A DNA stretch of 64,000 nucleotides. It comes from Sweltsa coloradensis (taxonomy: Eukaryota; Arthropoda; Insecta; Plecoptera; Chloroperlidae). Position numbers and translations under genes: made by a program. The notes under the pieces were generated by a model. That model had not been told where the DNA came from and searched no databases. It worked only from the letters and a program-made list of their open reading frames with translations. The DNA is taken from NCBI GenBank assembly GCA_024449915.1, contig JAMZAV010000156.1, forward strand, positions 124,001 through 188,000. Reading direction: 5' to 3'. Shown here one piece after another: positions 44,770 through 56,314 of the stretch (positions within the stretch are counted from its first letter, which is position 1; every line of letters starts with the position of its first letter).

Positions 44770-45089
44770 TAGTTGCGGAACTAGCCCTTGTTTTTGGGGG
44801 GTGAATATTTTTGTAACCTAAAACGATCAATGGTCAACACAACTAGTGAAACAGGTATCATACAAAAATTATTTATGGGTACATATTCTTTTTGTTGGGT
44901 GAAGTATATGGTGGGGGTCGGGAGAGGGGGGGGTCCCCCAGCCAATGCGGGTCTGGGGCGCATATCCCGGAAAGGTTTTTTTGTTTGAACCTTATAAAAG
45001 ATGTATGAAAGAAGAAAAGCATGTTCGAAAAATATCTCGTATTTCATAACATTGTGCCCCCCCCCCCTCCCCCCGTAATTACGCCACTG
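44770..45089. mobile_element. Short non-autonomous hAT-like element
   Basis: The right end, reversed, is CAGTGGCGTAATTACGGGGG. The left end TAGTTGCGGAACTAGCCC is a mutated CAGTGGCGGAACTAG-type end. G- and C-rich stretches near both ends (44795, 44925, 45057) are typical of this group in the window. The flanks CTTCTGAC and GCTATGAC share the last four bases plus one. Confidence 0.6.
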
Positions 45090-45394
45090 GCTATGACGGG
45101 CTGCTTGAAACGTGCGGTCGTCCCGCGGCTAGTTTACCACACAACTCGTAACAACAATCATTACTTGACGGTGATTGCATTGCTCGCACTCGACCGCTCG
45201 CTGGGTTGGACGCCGGTGCAATCAGCCTCGGTCACTTTGTTTACACACTGCACGTCAGGTGACGGAGCCTGGAGGTATGCAGGGAGGGGTGGCACTGGCA
45301 GCTACTAACTAGCTCACTCAGCTACTACGTACTACGATGACGTCATACTCTGGCGTCCGTGCAGGGCCTCCAGTCGCGGCAAGATACTGTTGAA
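45090..45394. other. GC-rich segment with a CRE-type site
   Basis: CpG-rich sequence without an assignable reading frame. TGACGTCA at 45338-45345 is a perfect cAMP-response-element palindrome. It may be regulatory, but no gene start is recognised beside it. Confidence 0.3.
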
Positions 45395-45876
45395 CCCTTT
45401 CATGACCAGTGTAAATTAGGTAATTTTAAGCAAACAATTTGAGTTTCGCGTTTTTTTTCTACGAATTTTAGTATTTTTTTAAGGATTAAAAAAAATGGAA
45501 TTTTAGAAATTTGAATAAGTCTTTATTTTAAGTAAAAAAAATCAATTTTGAAATACATTCACAAAACAAGATTTTTCCTGAAATGTTTTGCATATTTTGA
45601 ATTTTTTGTATCTCAAATAATGGCAATACTAGATATTTATTACATTTCCGTGACAAACCGTTTTTTTCCCTTCATTTTTAGCCTTCTTTTGCAGATTTGT
45701 ATTTTCAATCTTCTCTTAAAAATCCACTTCTTGTCCCATTGGAATGGGGGAAATGTATTTTATTTTATATAGCTTAAACAAAAAATAATGGGGTCAAATT
45801 GAAAAAATATATATTTATCCAGGTAAAAAATCAAAATTGTTATAGGTCCATATGGAACCGCTGGGCCGGAGAGGGT
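45395..45876. mobile_element. piggyBac-like non-autonomous element
   Basis: It starts CCCTTTCATGACCAGTG and ends CCGCTGGGCCGGAGAGGG, so both ends begin CCCT as read inward. The flanks TGAA and TTTAA resemble an eroded TTAA. The interior matches 59646-60070 in order (TTAAGCAAACAATT, TGTATCTCAAATA, ATTTTCAATCTTCTCT). No transposase is present. Confidence 0.6.
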
Positions 45877-45924
45877 TTAATAGTACCTAGATATAGAAAC
45901 AGTGATACTCTTTTCCAAATTTCC

Positions 45925-46175
45925 GACAGTGTTGGCTCGAGCGCGAAGCGTTTGACTTATTTGGGAGGCCCCGGGTTCGAATCTTGTCGTGACCGGCAAT
46001 CCTGCTGAAGTCTTTTCTGAGGTTTTCCTCAGTCGTTAATGCGAGTGCAAGGGATTGAGTTCTCTATTAACAACCGTCAGACATCCCTTCACCATAGGCC
46101 TTGTCCTCTGTTCAACATATCTAGTTTACCTGAAGTGGGACATACATTGCACTCTATATAACAGGTTTTAATTCC
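45925..46175 (+). mobile_element. SINE-B copy
   Basis: CCGACAGTGTTGGCTCGAGC, CCCCGGGTTCGAATCTTG, TCTGAGGTTTTCCTCAGTCG and AAGGGATTGAGTTCTC match 27217-27465 and 46432-46665. Confidence 0.75.
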
Positions 46176-46431
46176 CACGGTAAAAAATTAATGTTCAAAT
46201 GTACCTAGATCCAGATACAAGATCCCGATTTAAATCTACCTAGGTAAAGATAGATGCAAGATATTAATTATAAAAAGTACCTTTCATATACATACTTTTT
46301 TCGTTATATGACCTGGTATTGTATTTTGGTAGTTTGCTTAGCTCGCTACAGTTCTGGGTTCGATCCCAAGTAGGGACAAACTTTTACGACAGTTGCTATC
46401 ATTTAATAACTATGTCCTATGTCCTCAACCT

Positions 46432-46665
46432 ACAGTGTTGGCTCGAGCGCTAAGCGCGCGACTCTGATTCGGGAGGTCCCGGTTCAAATCCCGTCGAGAC
46501 CGGCAATCCTGACGGAAGTTTTTTTCGAGGTTTTCCTCACTCGTTAATGCGAATGCAAGGGATTGAGTCCTCTTAAACAGCCCTCGGACATCCCTTTACA
46601 ATTGTCCTATCCGCAACATACCTAGTTATACTTAAAAACACATTAAGATAAGGGCATATTGTACC
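46432..46665 (+). mobile_element. SINE-B copy
   Basis: CAGTGTTGGCTCGAGCGCTA, CGGTTCAAATCCCGTCGAGA, TTCGAGGTTTTCCTCACTCG and GGGATTGAGTCCTCTTAAAC. The head gives a tRNA-like fold region, with AGCGCTAAGCGCGCGACTC in the anticodon-arm position. Confidence 0.75.
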
Positions 46666-48350
46666 CTGGGCAGGCTTCCTACAAAAAGCATTATTAATTA
46701 TTATTATATTATACTATGTCTCTCAAAGCGGGCTTATGCTTAAAAACCTTGGGAAATAACTTAAATTTAACTATAAATAACTATTTATTAGGAAAGTAAC
46801 TTACCTAATAAGAATCAGTAGGGCATCAGCCTAAGTAAGTAGGTACTATGTTTAGGTACAAAGAAGTACCTAAGAATGGTAGGGCATAAACGGGGAAATC
46901 TTCAACCAAGAAAGTGATGGGGGGGGGGGGGGCGTTTTAAGTTTTGAAGTTTGTGTTGTTTCATGTTATTTAGACAGTAGTAGTTTATTGTTTGTGCCTG
47001 TGTTTAAGTTCTTGTGATTATAGGTATAGTGGCTCGTATTAATTAGTTCAGTGTCTTGTATATTTTCACGTCATCCATTTACCCCAGCCCATGTGTAACG
47101 CAGACTATTTCTTATCAGCTTCCTTCTCTACCCCCTTCTCCTCGGGTCCCGTCTCTTATCCTCGTCTCCGCCTACTGCAACTGCAAGTAACGACAGTGGC
47201 AACAACAGTGCATAGTGCATAGTGCATAGTGTCTCTTGGCGAAGTGCCTCGCTCTACGCCCCGGACATCTATACACTGAGCGTTTTCGGGTTTCTCGTTG
47301 TTTTATCTACAATTTTCGATTCTTCTTGCTAGCTATTGCTCTTTCTTTTAATTCTGTTTCCAACTGAAGTGCCGAGATATAGCACGTCACCCATCACGCT
47401 GTCATCTCGTCACCTTGGCAGCTAAATACAAGTAAGTGTCGGCAATACTCTCTGTTCTCCCTCAATATTAGTTCCGTCCTCTGGCCATACTCGTGACGGT
47501 CAGCGGGCAGGGCTTAGCGAGTTTCTATGAACAAGCTTGGAACAATAACGATAAGATAAGCTTCTCTCCTATTCTTACATTCATTGCTCCTCCATTGTGT
47601 TTTCTCGGCATCTATGGAAAGTATAGAGGTCCTCCAAAAAATATGATGTCACATAATTTGGGGGGCAGGGGGTCATTAACTTTTATGGGGAGGGATATCA
47701 CTGCATATTATAATTACTTATTTTACTGATGTATAAATCAAAAATTACAATTTGATTTTTTGACGCTTTAATGAAAATTAGTAAAATATTTTATCTAATT
47801 GTGTCTGAAATATTGTTCAGTAAAATCTTCCCCAGACTATGGTGTGTGTGGGGGACGGGGACGGGGGGAGTGCTTTTTGTGACATCATTTAAGGGGGGAG
47901 GGTCACATTTTTGGGGACAAACTGTGGCAACAGGGCCGAAGGGGGTCTAATTAGCTCAAAAATTGTATGACATCATTAATGGACAGCTCCTAAAGTGGAC
48001 AATCTCTCCCATTGTATTCTGAAATTGAAAGAAAAAGGCTGTGGTAAAGCTGCAAGGTTAAAACTTTATTTATATTAACTGTGGCAAGAATGCAAGTTCA
48101 TTTTTGGCACAGACATAAGATTGCAAATGCGTATTTACAAACCTTTAACAATGATTAGAGTAGTGAATAGTACATATTATGTTGATGGTTCAACTTAATG
48201 AATATACAAATCAATATTTAATTTTTTTTAAATCCCAAACGAATTGAAGTTAGTAATACAAGAAGCTCGAAATTCTTATAAAATGTTTACATGTAATGTA
48301 CATATCGAAGGCAACAATACACAAAGCATTGTACAAACATGGACAGTTGA
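46666..48350. other. Intergenic, no confirmed gene
   Basis: A G-run of about 14 bases at 46919-46932. A short tandem repeat of AGTGCAT occurs three times at 47207-47231 within a pyrimidine-rich, CpG-containing segment (47090-47500). This segment could be an unrecognised first exon (AAATACAAGTAAGTG at 47425 looks like a donor) or an LTR; neither is proven. Confidence 0.4.
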
Positions 48351-48357
48351 GCGTAGA

Positions 48358-48402
48358 CACACACATACGCACACTCTCACTCTCTCTCTCTCTCGCTCTC
48401 AT
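48358..48402. repeat. (CA)n/(CT)n microsatellite
   Basis: ACACACACATACGCACAC followed by (CT)n with one CG interruption. Confidence 0.9.
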
Positions 48403-49264
48403 GTGTACAGCACAGTGTGGCAGTAAGTGATAGAGGTGGGTGCTTGCAGTTAGTTGGTCCCTATGAATACGAAGGAAGATTTGCGATAGTCTTAAGGAGA
48501 GAGAAAAATAGACGCACACGTTGATAATGCGAAAACATTTTTAGCATTACACAACTATACTCTATATTTACAAGTCTTATAAGGTTATAGAAAATAGTTA
48601 TTGTGAAATTGTAATTAATATTGTGCTCTTCTAATCATAGTGTTACTAGATATTGAATCAAACTCGCCTAAACCACCAATAATAATCTTAGTGAAACCAG
48701 GTGGTTTTCAGAGAGAGTAATCGAATACCACTAGATTGACCAAATGATTGGCCCGGAAAGACACTTAGTGTATAAAGTACTGTAGTTCTTAAAGTTTACG
48801 TGAAATTGACAATATTACTTCTCATAAGTTTGATGGTGTATACATGTTCGGAATGTATTGTTAAGTATGCAACTCGTGCATTTTACCGATAGTCTAAACT
48901 CTAGAGTCTAAACTAATAGTCCGTGGGCAGGACCTACGCCATGCGGGCAGGGTCAAGGGGTTCAACGTGCTCCTTCTGTGTAGTACAACCCTACACAACC
49001 CAACAACACAAGAACCGAACCCTGTCGCTCAAACAAACCTAAACTCAATAATTACCAGAATCAGAAGATCGGATAGCATCTATAGCTACACGTGAATTCA
49101 GTGTATTTCTAAACATAGGTACCGGTACTTGCCAATTATTCACAGCCAGCCGAAACTTAGCTCAATTATTACTTAATCAAAATGTCCAAGGTATCTTTAT
49201 CTGACAAATTTTGACTAAAAAAATTTAAAAAATAATAATATAAACCAATTCGCATTTAGAGTCT
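48403..49264. other. Intergenic, no gene
   Basis: Nothing recognised. Confidence 0.45.
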
Positions 49265-49741
49265 ACCTTCTCAAAAACATTTTAAAATACTACAGTTATT
49301 TTGGCATGTAAAAATGGCAACTCAAGGGAAAACCGTTTTATTTATAAAGGATAACATATATACTTTATTATTTTGACTTTGAAATTTCAATTTTGTCACG
49401 CAACTAAACCATCGTGTGTAAAAAGTATATTATGCACAAAATAGAGACAGTTTTGAAAAAACTTTAATTTATAGCCCAAAAACTAAAATAAACTTCCTGC
49501 CCTCGGACTCAATAAAATATGTTTTAGAGCAACTATCTGCGATCTAAAAACTAAAAAAAATAACGTGAAGTGGTCCATTTTTGTAAATTTCAACCTAATT
49601 TTTTAATGACGTCGAAGTATACAGGCAAACATATTCGTTTTATCAAGATAACTGTCGAATTGTTTAAGTGTATGTTTACTACGGAAATTCTGGGATTAAT
49701 ATTTAACTCACGTTAGTTTCTCCCCCCCCCCCCCCCCCGGT
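49265..49741. mobile_element. hAT MITE relative, left end missing
   Basis: CTACAGTTATTTTGGCATGT, AAAATGGCAACTC and TTTATAAAGGATAA match 43427-43490 in order. The right end is a C-run followed by GGTTCCTACGCCACTG, a reversed CAGTGGCG hAT end. The left terminal inverted repeat was not found. Confidence 0.6.
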
Positions 49742-50900
49742 TCCTACGCCACTGAGGCTAGGCATGGTCAAGCTCTGCCCATAGGTCAGACGACGCTAGG
49801 TAAAGCTATTTCATTCATTGAGTTGTGTAAAGTTTTGTTAAAACTTAGTTTGTATTGGAAAGAGCACATATCTTAAACCCCATGTCCCCTCGACCCACAA
49901 TGGCCATGACTTGAAAGGTGGGTCCGAATTGATATTAAACGCGTGAATGTAGGTGAAAGTAAAGAATTTATTTACATCGAAGTGAGATTATTGGAACGTT
50001 TTGACATTATCTAAATATTTTTCTAATTTTTTTATATCTATAAACTTTGATTTAGATTTGTAATGACTGTCCATAATAGCAGCGAAAAATGTATCTCAGT
50101 CGTTACCAAGCGCGTTTAATAAAAATTCGGACTCTTCACAAGGAGGTACGTAGCGAATATCGCTGATAATGTGGAACAGCCATGACTGTAGGTTTCCTCA
50201 AGTGGATTGGTTCTCCTAGACTAGGAGCAGGCTACATGTACATTGGACAATTTGTGTGGATTTGAACCACACGAACTCTGAACAAATCCTCAAGCTAAAA
50301 GATGAAAAGTCTCAAAAGTTAATTTACAAAATCATTGAAGTTTCTAGCCTAGTAGATAATGATGGAGAGTTTGAGGCAAGTGGCCCATCTTCAACTAGTC
50401 TACATTAGATCATCACAGACTCCAAAGATCGAGCCTTGAACCCCGAAGGGAGCACATACTACATAGTACGCTTTACGTATTTATTGTTTGTTGGGAAATT
50501 GATTTCAAATGAAATGTTTCGTCGTCCTTATTTCTTCTTATAATACAGTCTTGAAAGATAGCTGAATAAAAATATGAGGCACATGCCCAATAATACTCAA
50601 CTAGGCTCTAATCAACATCATCTCGTGACGCTACGTTTATAAATTATAAATAAATATTAGATTAGAAATAATTTAAAATGTGGAAACAATCAAATCTAAA
50701 AAAGGCAAGTTAGTTTTACCGAATAGTCTGAACTGAGTATTATTTTTTAAATGCTTAGCAAAAAATATACTATTAGCTATTTTAATAATATGAATAATAT
50801 CGTTCTGTTGGTTTTATGTCATATTTGTGAAATCGCCCTGCGCTGCAGTATTTTTTTTTGGCAACAAAACAATTTTTATCCCAGGGGGAACAACCTCTAT
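49742..50900. other. Intergenic, no gene
   Basis: No exon or element recognised. Confidence 0.45.
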
Positions 50901-51808
50901 ATTATTATCTTCGGTAAATCTTCAGACCCTCGTAGCTGAAGCCATGTGTCTCCCTCGTGTCTTTAAAGAACTCGGTGTATCCAAAGAACTAGTTGGCTTC
51001 AAAGAGCTCAGTGTCTCCAAAGAACTCGGTGGTTTCAAAGAGCTCAGTGTCTCCAAAGGGGCCTTGTGTAGTGTTCTCAAGAAAGTCGGTGTCATCCAAA
51101 GAACTAATTGCTTCAAAGACTCAGTGTCTCCAAAGACGTTGGTTAGTGTTCTAAAGAAGGTGGTGGGCCGTGCTCAAGAACCCTGCTTCCGCCTCGTGGA
51201 AGTGCTCGTTCTCAAAGAAGCCGGGGTAGCCGACTGCCAAAGAGCTCGTGACTGGGTCTTCAGACTCCATGCTCAGAAGCGGCCGCGTCTTCAAAGGTCG
51301 TCCTCGCTGGTAGAGAGTAGTGCGTCGACTCGACCACGGCCAGGGCCGGTGGTGTCGGGTCGGTGTCACCGCTTGTGCCGACCACCCAAAGCCTGATTGT
51401 ACTTAAGCTCGTGTCTCAGACTCGTCGTCGGTGGTAGAGATGCTTGGTCTTCCAAAGGTAGAGTCGCGTTCCTCGATTGGCTTCAATCTCGTGTCCTCAG
51501 TGTTGATGTGTCAGGGTCGTCGTCACAAGTCTAATGTTAGCGCCGCGCCGAGCTGGGGAGTCTAAGGGTCGTGCCTTGTGAGCTGGAACACCTGCTTCTA
51601 GGCCTGTGAGTTGCTCGCTGCATGAGAAGCCCGTGAGCGCCTCCCATATGGACGCCGTGATCGTCCTCTGGGACCTCGCCGAGAAGGCGGCCTGCGCTCT
51701 CGTCATGGTCGTCCTCGGCGGGTAGAGGTTGGTGATGACCACGGCGGGGCGGGGTGCGGGGGGCAGCCGCCGTCGCCGACCACCAACCCCTGATTGCCTC
51801 CTGTAATC
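50901..51808 (-). other. GC-rich segment downstream of the unidentified gene, probable 3' UTR
   Basis: This segment directly follows the stop codon at 51809 on the - strand and is as GC-rich as the exon. Frames open on either strand do not look like a conserved protein, so I read it as untranslated. At about 50960-51062 it contains imperfect 36-bp tandem repeats with an 18-bp sub-period (AACTCGGTGTATCCAAAG, AACTAGTTGGCTTCAAAG type). Many direct repeats of CAAAGA-type words follow to 51160. Confidence 0.4.
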
Positions 51809-52025
51809 TCAGGCGTACTCCGTGTCGGTGGAGAGACTGCGGTCGCCCAGGGAGTAGGCGCGTTCCTCGAAGTAGGGCTCGTCGTCGTCCTCGCCTCGGC
51901 CGTCCGGCGTCGTCAGGTCGTCGGAGTAGCCGCCGCGCGAGTGAGCGTAGGCGATGCTCTTCTGGTAGCTGAACAGCTGACGTTCTAGGCTGTAGTTCTC
52001 TGCCTGGAGGGCGCCGATCTCCCTC
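51809..52025 (-). CDS. Unidentified protein, last coding exon
   Basis: The acceptor CTCCTCTAG precedes 52025. The first base completes a codon split in phase 2, then 71 codons to TGA at 51811-51809. The peptide begins with a heptad-like, coiled-coil-compatible run, REIGALQAENYSLERQLFSY then QKSIAYAHSRGG, followed by an acidic tail ending DRSLSTDTEYA. Strong third-position G/C and lack of stops in this frame support a real exon. The phase fits the exon at 56315-56454 exactly. I do not recognise the family and give no function. Confidence 0.75.
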
Positions 52026-52164
52026 CTAGAGGAGCAGAACCACGGCGTTAAAGTCAAACCAAAATCAACAATGATTGCACACGATAGCCATGCAACGTTT
52101 CCCATGATAGTGAAAACAATTTGACTTTTGATTGAATCGTCATTTTTATAAGGCCTCTTATTAT

Positions 52165-52250
52165 TGTAATGTGACCGACAATTTGGAGACCTGGGTTCGA
52201 TACCCGGCTGAGATGGATTTTTAAATTTCTGGATTGATTAAATTAATTAA
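52165..52250 (+). mobile_element. SINE-A fragment
   Basis: TGGAGACCTGGGTTCGATAC (B box), then CCGGCTGAGATGGATTTTTA and AATTTCTGGATTG. Confidence 0.6.
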
Positions 52251-52529
52251 CCATTTCTACTAGTTACTACTAAATTTTTACTGTAAGTGCAAGCTATAAT
52301 AATGCCAACACAGATCGATCTATTGTCACCTGATACAATATTTTGTTTGTACTGTATTTTACACCCATTCAACTGACAAAAAGAATGGAATTGAACTTAA
52401 GCTGAATTATTAAAACTTATGCAAAGGGGGCCAAAAATATTTAGTGTTACGAGAGTCCCAAAATAATTCGTCATTGCCGGCGTGTCGGGGTGAGGTGAGA
52501 GAGAAAAATATTTTTACGCTTGCAGATCA

Positions 52530-53104
52530 CTTTTTGAGCGAGCGAAGCGAGCGTCTCCACTTTCTTATGGCTCGAATGCCTGTTTTTTTTTTTTTTTTTT
52601 TTTCTGTTACTGCTTCGATGCAGGTCACACCGTTTCTCTGATCGACCTGAAATTTTGCACACATGTACATACCACCTAGGCGGGTTGCTGTATAGTTTTT
52701 GAACAAAATCCAATCGTTGGTTATAAAAAATAAAAAAATAAAAAAAAAAAAAAAAAATAAAAATGTGCCGATCTTTTTGAAATTTTGCAGGGTCAATAAG
52801 TACAACATTCTCCCCTATTTTCCAAATTTTCAGCTAAATCGGTCAAGACCTTAAAGACTTATTGGTAATCATATTTCGAAAAATGATGTTAAAAATGAAG
52901 GAGGCAGTGAAGATACAAAGATACACTTTGAAGGCATGACGTGAATTAGAACAATGCAAAGATGTTGGGATAGTATAAAGTGTACAATGTCAATATCCAG
53001 TTAGGCCTACACTGTGTGGTGGGCCTTATGGGAATGTCGTACTCGGGCCATGTTGCACGTACCGGTGCTCGCTCAACAACGCGTCCAACTGAGCGTTTTC
53101 CTAG
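52530..53104 (+). mobile_element. Non-autonomous Helitron-like element
   Basis: It starts near GAGCGAGCGAAGCGAGCGTC, has a T-run after GCTCGAATGCCTG, GATCGACCTGAAATTTTGCA, GGAGGCAGTGAAGAT, and ends GGGAATGTCGTACTCGGGCC..., GCGTTTTCCTAG then T. The 5' boundary is not fixed. It is homologous to 2957-6067 without the LINE. Confidence 0.65.
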
Positions 53105-53534
53105 TATTAATTTGAGCGAGCGTAGCGAGCGTCTCCACTTGACTCTTATGGCTCGAATGTCTGTTTTTTTTTCCCTGTTACTGCTTCGATACAGGTCGCA
53201 CCGTTTCTCTGATCGACGTGAAATTTTTCACACATGTACATACCACCTAGGCGGGTTGCTGTATAGTTTTTGAACAAAATTTGATCGTTGGTTATAAAAA
53301 ATAAAAAATAAAAAATAAAAAAATAAAAAAATAAAAATGTTCCGATCGTTATGAAATTTTGCAGGGTCAATAAGTAAAACGTACATTCTCTCCTATTTTA
53401 CAAATTTTCAGCTAAATCGGTTAAGACCTTAAAGACTTATTGGTATGTAACATTATGGGAATGTCATACTCGGGTCGTTGTTGCACGTACCAGTGCTCGC
53501 TCAACAACGCGACGGGACTTTAGCGTTTTCCTAG
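53105..53534 (+). mobile_element. Second Helitron-like copy in tandem
   Basis: It starts within about 10 bases of the previous CTAG end: GAGCGAGCGTAGCGAGCGTC near 53114, then TCGACGTGAAATTTTTCACA, and ends GACGGGACTTTAGCGTTTTC then CTAG and T. It lacks the GGAGGCAGTGAAGAT block of the first copy. Confidence 0.65.
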
Positions 53535-54894
53535 TTTATGTCGATTGCAACTGTGTGGCGCATCTACGAATGTTTGCCAGTGTTAAAAACAGATGTTGTG
53601 TGCATGATGGGATGGGTGTATCGTTACCAAAGGCAGGTATATAATAATGAAAACGACCTTGACACTTCTAAAAACGAAATTTTGAATAACTTAACACTTT
53701 GTTAAGTCACAATAATTTGAATCACGGTGCAGCTCTATGTCTGAAACTAGAATTATCATTGTTTGTCAATCTTACGTGTAGCATTGTTTTGGTCGTCTGT
53801 GTACAATGTACATCATTATTATTTCGAAAATATTTTTCAGTTTTACTTTTTAATCTAGTATGGCTATTTTTAAACAATCTTACATAAGTGATCAGTTTTT
53901 GCGAATACTTGTTTTCGACGCGAGACAGGTGACAAACAACTTGCAAAACATGAAAACCACTTTTGGGGAATCTTGTTGTTAGATAATCAAGGTAAGCTGG
54001 CCGCATCTCAATCATTGACATTGAATCTCGTAAAATAATATCTCATTTAAATAATTTAAATTCAGAGACTCTGTGGCTATGCAGATAATGAAAAACAATT
54101 ACGTAATTATATTTAACATAAACAAAAAACATCGCTTTCTGGTTGAATAATAAATCATTCAATTTGCTGAACCAACGTGTTTGATAAATAAATACACGAG
54201 TTGCCGAGAGGTGGATGTAGAGTTTGATATTTAATTAGCTAGATTGTTTTACATCAGACATTAGTTTGAACTTTATTCCAGGCTACAGGTCAAATATGTG
54301 TGGCGCGTGTAGGGATTTTATGTTGTTCTTGGTTTCGATATTTATCATATTTTTTAACGAAATAAGTTTACACGAATCATAACCTAGCCGTACTAGCGTA
54401 TAATGTGTATTTATAAGAACAAACAATCATGGTAAATTATTAGTCACTAATAGAAAAGTCACTATATTCAGAGCAATATATCAGGCACGAGAAATTTCAC
54501 ATCAGATTAATGGATTACCATCAATACGATGATAGTCATGATTTTAATTATTTATCAAATAAATTGCTGTAATTTTTACAATGCTGTGGAAGATTAACTT
54601 AAGATTTGATGTTACAAAAATATTAGTGAAATGTTGTTGGTGTGTTTTATTGGTCTACTCTAATGCTCTTGTCTTGTTAACAATGAAAGTACAGTCTTTC
54701 ATCACGTTGAAGAAAACATTTTCTTAAAAGTCATATCGCAACAATAGCAATTAAATGTAAATAAAAGATCATCTTAAAAATCATGGTTAAATATTTAGTT
54801 TGCCACGACAAATTTAGGCTAAAAATTGCAATCATTGTGCGGTTACTTAAGAAATAATTTCATAATTGTAATTTATGACATTATTGTTATATTA

Positions 54895-55205
54895 TGGTAA
54901 TTATAATTCAGGAATATATATTTTTGTTCATGACGGGAATCGACCTATCCATATTAACGTGCTTCTTGACCAACATAGAAATCCAATGACACGAATAACA
55001 TTTACTAGAATCCCGGTAATTTCCATTCATAATTGTCCATCACTGTGAATCTTTCGAATAACGTTACAATCAACATTTTAAAAATTGTTAGGAGAGTGGG
55101 GAAAGTGTTCAGCAAATCAACAATATTAATGACGAACAATATATTATTTATGAATTTTATTAAAACTAACCAACACGTTGACTCGCCATAATAAATGATC
55201 AAATA
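54895..55205 (+). repeat. Direct repeat, left copy
   Basis: GTTCATGACGGGAATCGACC, CCAACATAGAAATCCAATGA, CCCGGTAATTTCC, ATAATTGTC, TGTGAATC and GACTCGCCATA recur in the same order at 55795-56095. Divergence is about 20-25 percent with indels. Confidence 0.75.
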
Positions 55206-55209
55206 ATAA

Positions 55210-55790
55210 CTAGGAAAACGCTTAAGTCCCGCCGCGTTGTTGGATGAGCGTAATTGGTGCATTGAGCTGCCATGTGTTACGCGGATTTTCTGTTGTTCTG
55301 TACAAAAATCATTACTTAGTCGAAGATTTTTTTTTAAATGAAATAAAATAAAATAAAAATTAATTTAATTTTTTTAATTCATCGTAATTTTAAAAAAATA
55401 AAAAAATCGTAAAATTGCAATTTTCATAAGAAATAATTATTCGATTGCTCTCAAATTTAACACGAGTACATTAATTCATGAAGATAAGGTTCTGTGAAAA
55501 AATCATTACAATAGGATAAAGCAATGTAGGTGTTAAAAGTCAAAGAATTGTTTTAAAAAAGAAAAAAACCCGTAAAATTTCGATTTTCATGAGAATAAAT
55601 TTTTCGATTACGCTCAAATTTCCCACGAACATCTAAATTCATAAAATTAAGGTTCTGTGAAAAAATCATAAACAATCGAATAAAGTCATGTAGGTTTAAG
55701 TGCAGACAAATTTTAAAAATGAATCTATTGCGTTTTTTAAGAAAAATTCCTAATTGCGTAATTAACATTAGTTTAAGTTCATGAGATTGA
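55210..55790 (-). mobile_element. Helitron-like element (reverse), with about 165-bp tandem units
   Basis: On the - strand the 3' end is CAACGCGGCGGGACTTAAGC then GTTTTCCTAG at 55213-55210, followed by T. Upstream it holds units around AAAAATCATTACAATAGGAT and ATTTCGATTTTCATGAGAAT that match 24860-25345. It lies exactly between the two copies of the direct repeat 54895/55795. Confidence 0.6.
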
Positions 55791-55794
55791 AAAT

Positions 55795-56100
55795 TCATAA
55801 ATATTTGGTTCATGACGGAATCGACTTATCCATAGAATCGTGTTCTGGCCAACATAGAAATCCAAGACACGAAAAAATTACAGAAATACCCGGTAATTTT
55901 CCCATTGAATAATTGTCGCATTCCTGTGAATCTCTTCGAATAAGTATACAAACAACTTCTAAATTTTAAAATAGTTGCATTATTTGGGGTGGGGGGGAGT
56001 GTGCATTTGCAAATACCAACATCTTGGGTAAAGACGACACAAATAATATAATTTAGCAATGTGTATAAAATAGTCCGACACGTGACTCGCCATATAATGA
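55795..56100 (+). repeat. Direct repeat, right copy
   Basis: Diverged second copy of 54895-55205; contains an extra G-run near 55988. It ends at GACTCGCCATATAATGATAA, about 215 bases before the exon at 56315. Confidence 0.75.
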
Positions 56101-56314
56101 TAAATATATGTACTACCTCATTCGTGACTTGTGGTCACTTCCTGGAAAGTTGTCAAAATTCAGGTATGCACGTTCATTGGTCGCAGTGGTGGGGCAGTGG
56201 CTTTCTTGCAACTGGTACCTGCACCTCGTCTTGGGGTAAAGGTCACCAAACTAGTAATCACTCAACTTCACCACGCATGTGCTCAACAATAGTGCGCGGC
56301 ACTAGTGATCTTAC

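Larger units (their letters stand above)
52026..56314 (-). other. Intron of the unidentified gene, full of repeats
   Basis: If the two exons belong together this 4.3-kb intron (donor GTAAGA, acceptor TCTAG) contains a SINE-A, three Helitron-like copies and a duplicated segment, listed separately. The parts between 53535 and 54890 show no recognised feature. Confidence 0.55.

Noticed and set aside
50827..51396. 189-codon + strand frame with KELSVSKELGGFKE-type repeats
   Set aside because: The repeats are open in several frames on both strands, there is no recognised domain, and the region directly follows a stop codon of a better-supported - strand exon.
54895..56100. A pair of LTRs flanking an internal region
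   Set aside because: The copies are too diverged and indel-rich, lack TG...CA ends, and the interior is a reversed Helitron-like element without gag or pol.
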